Shown here piece by piece: positions 6,361 to 8,054 of a stretch of 8,054 bases of DNA. The stretch covers positions 1-8,054 of the forward strand of contig JAIJLI010000075.1 in NCBI GenBank assembly GCA_022722495.1. The letters run 5' to 3'. The notes below the pieces were generated by a model. That model had not been told where the DNA came from and did no database searches. It saw only the letters and a program-made list of their open reading frames with translations. A program made the translations under genes and the position numbers. Origin of the DNA: Dialister sp. GTDB lineage: Bacteria; Bacillota; Negativicutes; Veillonellales; Dialisteraceae. How positions within the stretch are numbered: position 1 is the stretch's first letter; each line of letters starts with the position of its first letter.

Positions 6361-7590
6361 ATGGAACTGTTCAAACGAGAGAAATATTTATCCAAAATTC
6401 GTGGATTTTATGATGCGGATGATATGATCAAAGTCATCACCGGGGTCAGACGCTGCGGCAAATCCTGCCTGATGCAGACCATCATGGGTGAACTTTTCGC
6501 TAACGGGGTCCCTGCGGATCACCTCATCTATCTGAATCTAGACAGCCGGAGCTATCGCCATGTACAGACCGCTGAAGTGTTGGATCAGCTTATCGCTTCT
6601 TATGCATCGCTCCCCGGGCGCAAGTATCTGTTCATTGATGAAATCCAAAATGTCAGCCAGTTCGAGCGAGTCATTAACAGTTTTCGTGAAGACGGCGATT
6701 TTTCCATTTTCATTACGGGATCGAATTCCTATCTTTTGAGCGGTGAGCTTGTCACCAAGCTGACCGGCCGATACATTGCGTTCGAGCTTTATCCCCTGAG
6801 CTTCGACGAGTATGAAGAGATGAAGCAGTTTTATCACAAGGCGATTGATCCAGACCGCCTGCAGGAACTCTCCCGGTATATTTTGGAGGGCGGTTTTCCT
6901 CGGGCTATCGGATTCGCTGAACTTGCTGACAAGAGAACCTATGTCCAAGGGATCATACAGGAAATCTTTGAGAAAGACATTCGTCGACGGGTCAAGATCC
7001 GCGATCGCCAGTCTTTTGAGACGGTGAGAAATTTTATCATCAACAACTTCGGGGCGACGACAAGCATCAGCAGTCTGCATGATTCGCTTCGCAAGAACGG
7101 GCTGGAGATCAGCCGCCAGACCATCGCGAGGTACATTCAGATTTTGGAAGACGCCAAAATTCTTTACTGTTGTGATCGATTTGACATGAAATCGAAACGT
7201 GCTTTGAGCGGAGAGAAGAAATATTATCTGGCAGATTTGAGCTTCTACTTCGCGCTAAACACTGACAATCGGATCAACTATGGCCCTGCACTGGAAAATA
7301 TCGTGTTCATTTATGCAAGAAGTATGGGCTATGCGGTCAGCATTGGGCGCATCGGGGCGCTGGAATGTGATTTCATCCTGCGAGGTGGTGATATGCAGTA
7401 TGCTTATGTGCAAGTCGCGCTCACTATCCTCAGCAGCCGGAAAACGGAAGATAGAGAGTATCGTCCGCTGGAGATGATTAAGGACAATTATCCAAAGTAT
7501 GTCGCCACGTCAGACGCATTCCTCCAGCAAAGAAATGGAATCCAGCATATCAATATAATTGATTTTATGAAAAAACAGAGATGTTTTTAA
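6361..7590 (+). CDS. AAA family ATPase with C-terminal DUF4143 domain
   Basis: This 409-residue stand-alone P-loop ATPase of the AAA_14/DUF4143 type is common and often multi-copy in anaerobic gut and oral bacteria, with no settled function. Walker A is GVRRCGKS (28-35), Walker B is YLFIDEIQ (89-96), and the sensor strand is FSIFITGSNSYLL (about 114-126). The middle holds GGFPRAI and a helical region with FIINNFGATTSISSL and ISRQTIARYIQILEDAKI, a winged-helix-like part. The C-terminus has the DUF4143 pattern ALENIVFIYARSMGY, ECDFIL and YAYVQVAL, which resembles a PD-(D/E)xK nuclease fold; catalytic activity is not shown. AAAGGAGG (6344-6351) sits nine bases before the ATG. The gene looks full length. 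It is unrelated to the uptake genes and lies between inverted repeats, so it is probably a transferred passenger. A weak AT-only hairpin (7571-7588) ends it. Confidence 0.9.
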   Translation: MELFKREKYLSKIRGFYDADDMIKVITGVRRCGKSCLMQTIMGELFANGVPADHLIYLNLDSRSYRHVQTAEVLDQLIASYASLPGRKYLFIDEIQNVSQFERVINSFREDGDFSIFITGSNSYLLSGELVTKLTGRYIAFELYPLSFDEYEEMKQFYHKAIDPDRLQELSRYILEGGFPRAIGFAELADKRTYVQGIIQEIFEKDIRRRVKIRDRQSFETVRNFIINNFGATTSISSLHDSLRKNGLEISRQTIARYIQILEDAKILYCCDRFDMKSKRALSGEKKYYLADLSFYFALNTDNRINYGPALENIVFIYARSMGYAVSIGRIGALECDFILRGGDMQYAYVQVALTILSSRKTEDREYRPLEMIKDNYPKYVATSDAFLQQRNGIQHINIIDFMKKQRCF

Positions 7591-7604
7591 TCAGCGTTTC
7601 ATTA
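7590..7604 (+). repeat. Right inverted repeat of the AAA cassette
   Basis: ATCAGCGTTTCATTA is the inverse of 6085-6099 with one mismatch at base 7601. It begins at the last base of the ATPase stop codon. Confidence 0.6.
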
Positions 7605-7838
7605 ACAGTATACAGCCTTCAAACTTATCGTATGAAGAAAGAAGGTCATTCCTATGCATATCGCGATTTCTGCTCCCATCAAGAAGGAGTTTGAGGAAAC
7701 GGTTTCTCAGACGTTTCCTGACTCAACTTTCCCAGCTGGAAACTGCCTATAAAAGCCCATAAAATCTATGAATCGGCCCAATCCAATAGGTTATTTTACA
7801 TTTTATCGATTCTGTGTATTCCTTGCCAACTGGTGCAT
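7605..7838. other. Unassigned sequence between the AAA cassette and the ATPase fragment
   Basis: No recognisable gene lies in these 234 bases. ATG 7654 opens a 32-codon frame ending at 7752 (MHIAISAPIKKEFEETVSQT at its start) with a weak AGAAGG (7640-7645) upstream; I do not recognise it. From 7722 the frame of the downstream ATPase fragment is open without a start or ABC motifs, reading through FPSWKLPIKAHKIYESAQSN. That suggests junction sequence fused to the broken gene. It shows no similarity I can see to the missing C-terminal half of the nitrogenase-like subunit. Confidence 0.4.
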
Positions 7839-8054
7839 GCACTGACGCAGGGCTCCGAGCACCTCGCGCTGGATGAACCGACGAATCATCTCGATATCAA
7901 GTACCAGCTCCAGATCATGGATATCGTGAAGAGTCTCGGTCATACCGTGGTCGCAGCGGTGCATGACCTGAATATCGCAGCGATGTATTGTGATAGACTG
8001 ATCGCGATACAGGGTGGGGAGGTGGTCGGCGCAGGGACGCCGAAGGCGCTTCTG
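7839..8054 (+). pseudogene. ABC transporter ATP-binding protein, FecE/FepC type, 5'-truncated copy
   Basis: ABC homology begins abruptly around 7839 (ALTQGSEHLALDEPTNHLDI) and runs off the right edge. Walker B (LALDEP), the D-loop (NHLD) and the H-loop (AAVHDLN) are intact. The P-loop domain start, Walker A, the Q-loop and the LSGG signature are absent, replaced by unrelated sequence in the same open frame. No suitable start codon with a ribosome binding site is present, so as it stands this cannot make a working ATPase. It is near-identical to the gene tail at 1-227. In an intact cluster this gene would follow a permease downstream of the nitrogenase-like pair; the rearrangement that brought in the AAA cassette probably removed both (inference). 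Confidence 0.85.
7933..8054 (+). repeat. Direct repeat, right copy
   Basis: This is the same 122-base unit as 1-122, in the same orientation and with seven substitutions, at offset 7932. Same-orientation copies this similar could recombine and delete everything between them. Confidence 0.95.

Larger units (their letters stand above)
6087..7602. mobile_element. Candidate non-autonomous element carrying an AAA ATPase, bounded by short inverted repeats
   Basis: GAAACGCTGAT at 6089-6099 is repeated exactly in inverted orientation at 7590-7600. With the flanking bases the match is 14 of 15 (6085-6099 with 7590-7604). TA stands directly outside both ends (6085-6086 and 7603-7604) and could be a duplicated target, although TA also fits the inverted repeat itself. 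Inside are about 260 non-coding bases with a large hairpin, and one ATPase gene whose stop codon touches the right repeat. No transposase is present, so movement would depend on a helper supplied elsewhere. Alternatives are a decayed insertion sequence with a captured gene, or a chance repeat. Confidence 0.5.

Noticed and set aside
6538..7080. Minus-strand frame of 180 codons
   Set aside because: It is fully antisense to the AAA ATPase, whose Walker motifs and family pattern leave no doubt about the coding strand.
7654..7752. Small gene of 32 codons
   Set aside because: The ribosome binding site is weak and the product is unrecognised; it lies in a junction region between broken sequences, so it is noted only as part of that region.
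1..8054. CRISPR array, tRNA or rRNA
   Set aside because: No regularly spaced repeats and no cloverleaf or rRNA-like sequence were seen on either strand.

Overview
The window most likely comes from a diderm Firmicute of the Negativicutes type (the Selenomonas, Mitsuokella and Megasphaera group). The reasons are an outer-membrane TonB-dependent receptor with a signal peptide and terminal Phe, combined with strong purine-rich Firmicute-style ribosome binding sites and a Firmicute-like MerR regulator. This is inferred from content; no marker gene is present.

Layout. 1-227 is the 3' end of a FecE/FepC-type ABC ATPase gene. A strong, nearly symmetrical terminator (257-300) separates it from a convergent MerR-family regulator (335-1171, minus strand). 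A divergent operon starts at a promoter with a 19-bp spacer, typical of MerR control, between the regulator and a TonB-dependent receptor (1301-3091). The operon continues through a hairpin into a substrate-binding lipoprotein (3160-4125). Two nitrogenase component 1-like proteins follow, with tightly overlapping starts: a full-length one (4122-5372) and a half-length one (5365-6042). A 1.5-kb segment bounded by short inverted repeats (about 6087-7602) then carries an AAA ATPase of the AAA_14/DUF4143 kind. After about 235 bases of unexplained sequence comes a 5'-truncated second copy of the same FecE-type gene (about 7839-8054). It is 94% identical to the left edge over the 122 shared bases.

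How the genes fit together. The receptor, lipoprotein and ABC ATPase are the usual parts of a metallophore uptake path (ferric siderophore, haem or corrinoid). The nitrogenase-like pair keeps all six cysteines that in this superfamily hold an Fe-S cluster between the two subunits, and is translationally coupled to the binding protein. My inference is that the operon imports a metal chelate and reduces or otherwise processes it with a nitrogenase-like enzyme. The NifH-like reductase and the permease that such a system needs are not in the window.

The copy seen here looks damaged. The second nitrogenase-like gene ends after about half the normal length, with an apparent frameshift just before the left inverted repeat of the AAA cassette. 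No permease gene is visible, and the right-hand ATPase has lost its 5' half. The near-identical ATPase ends at both edges suggest a duplicated uptake cluster, of which this is the decaying copy.
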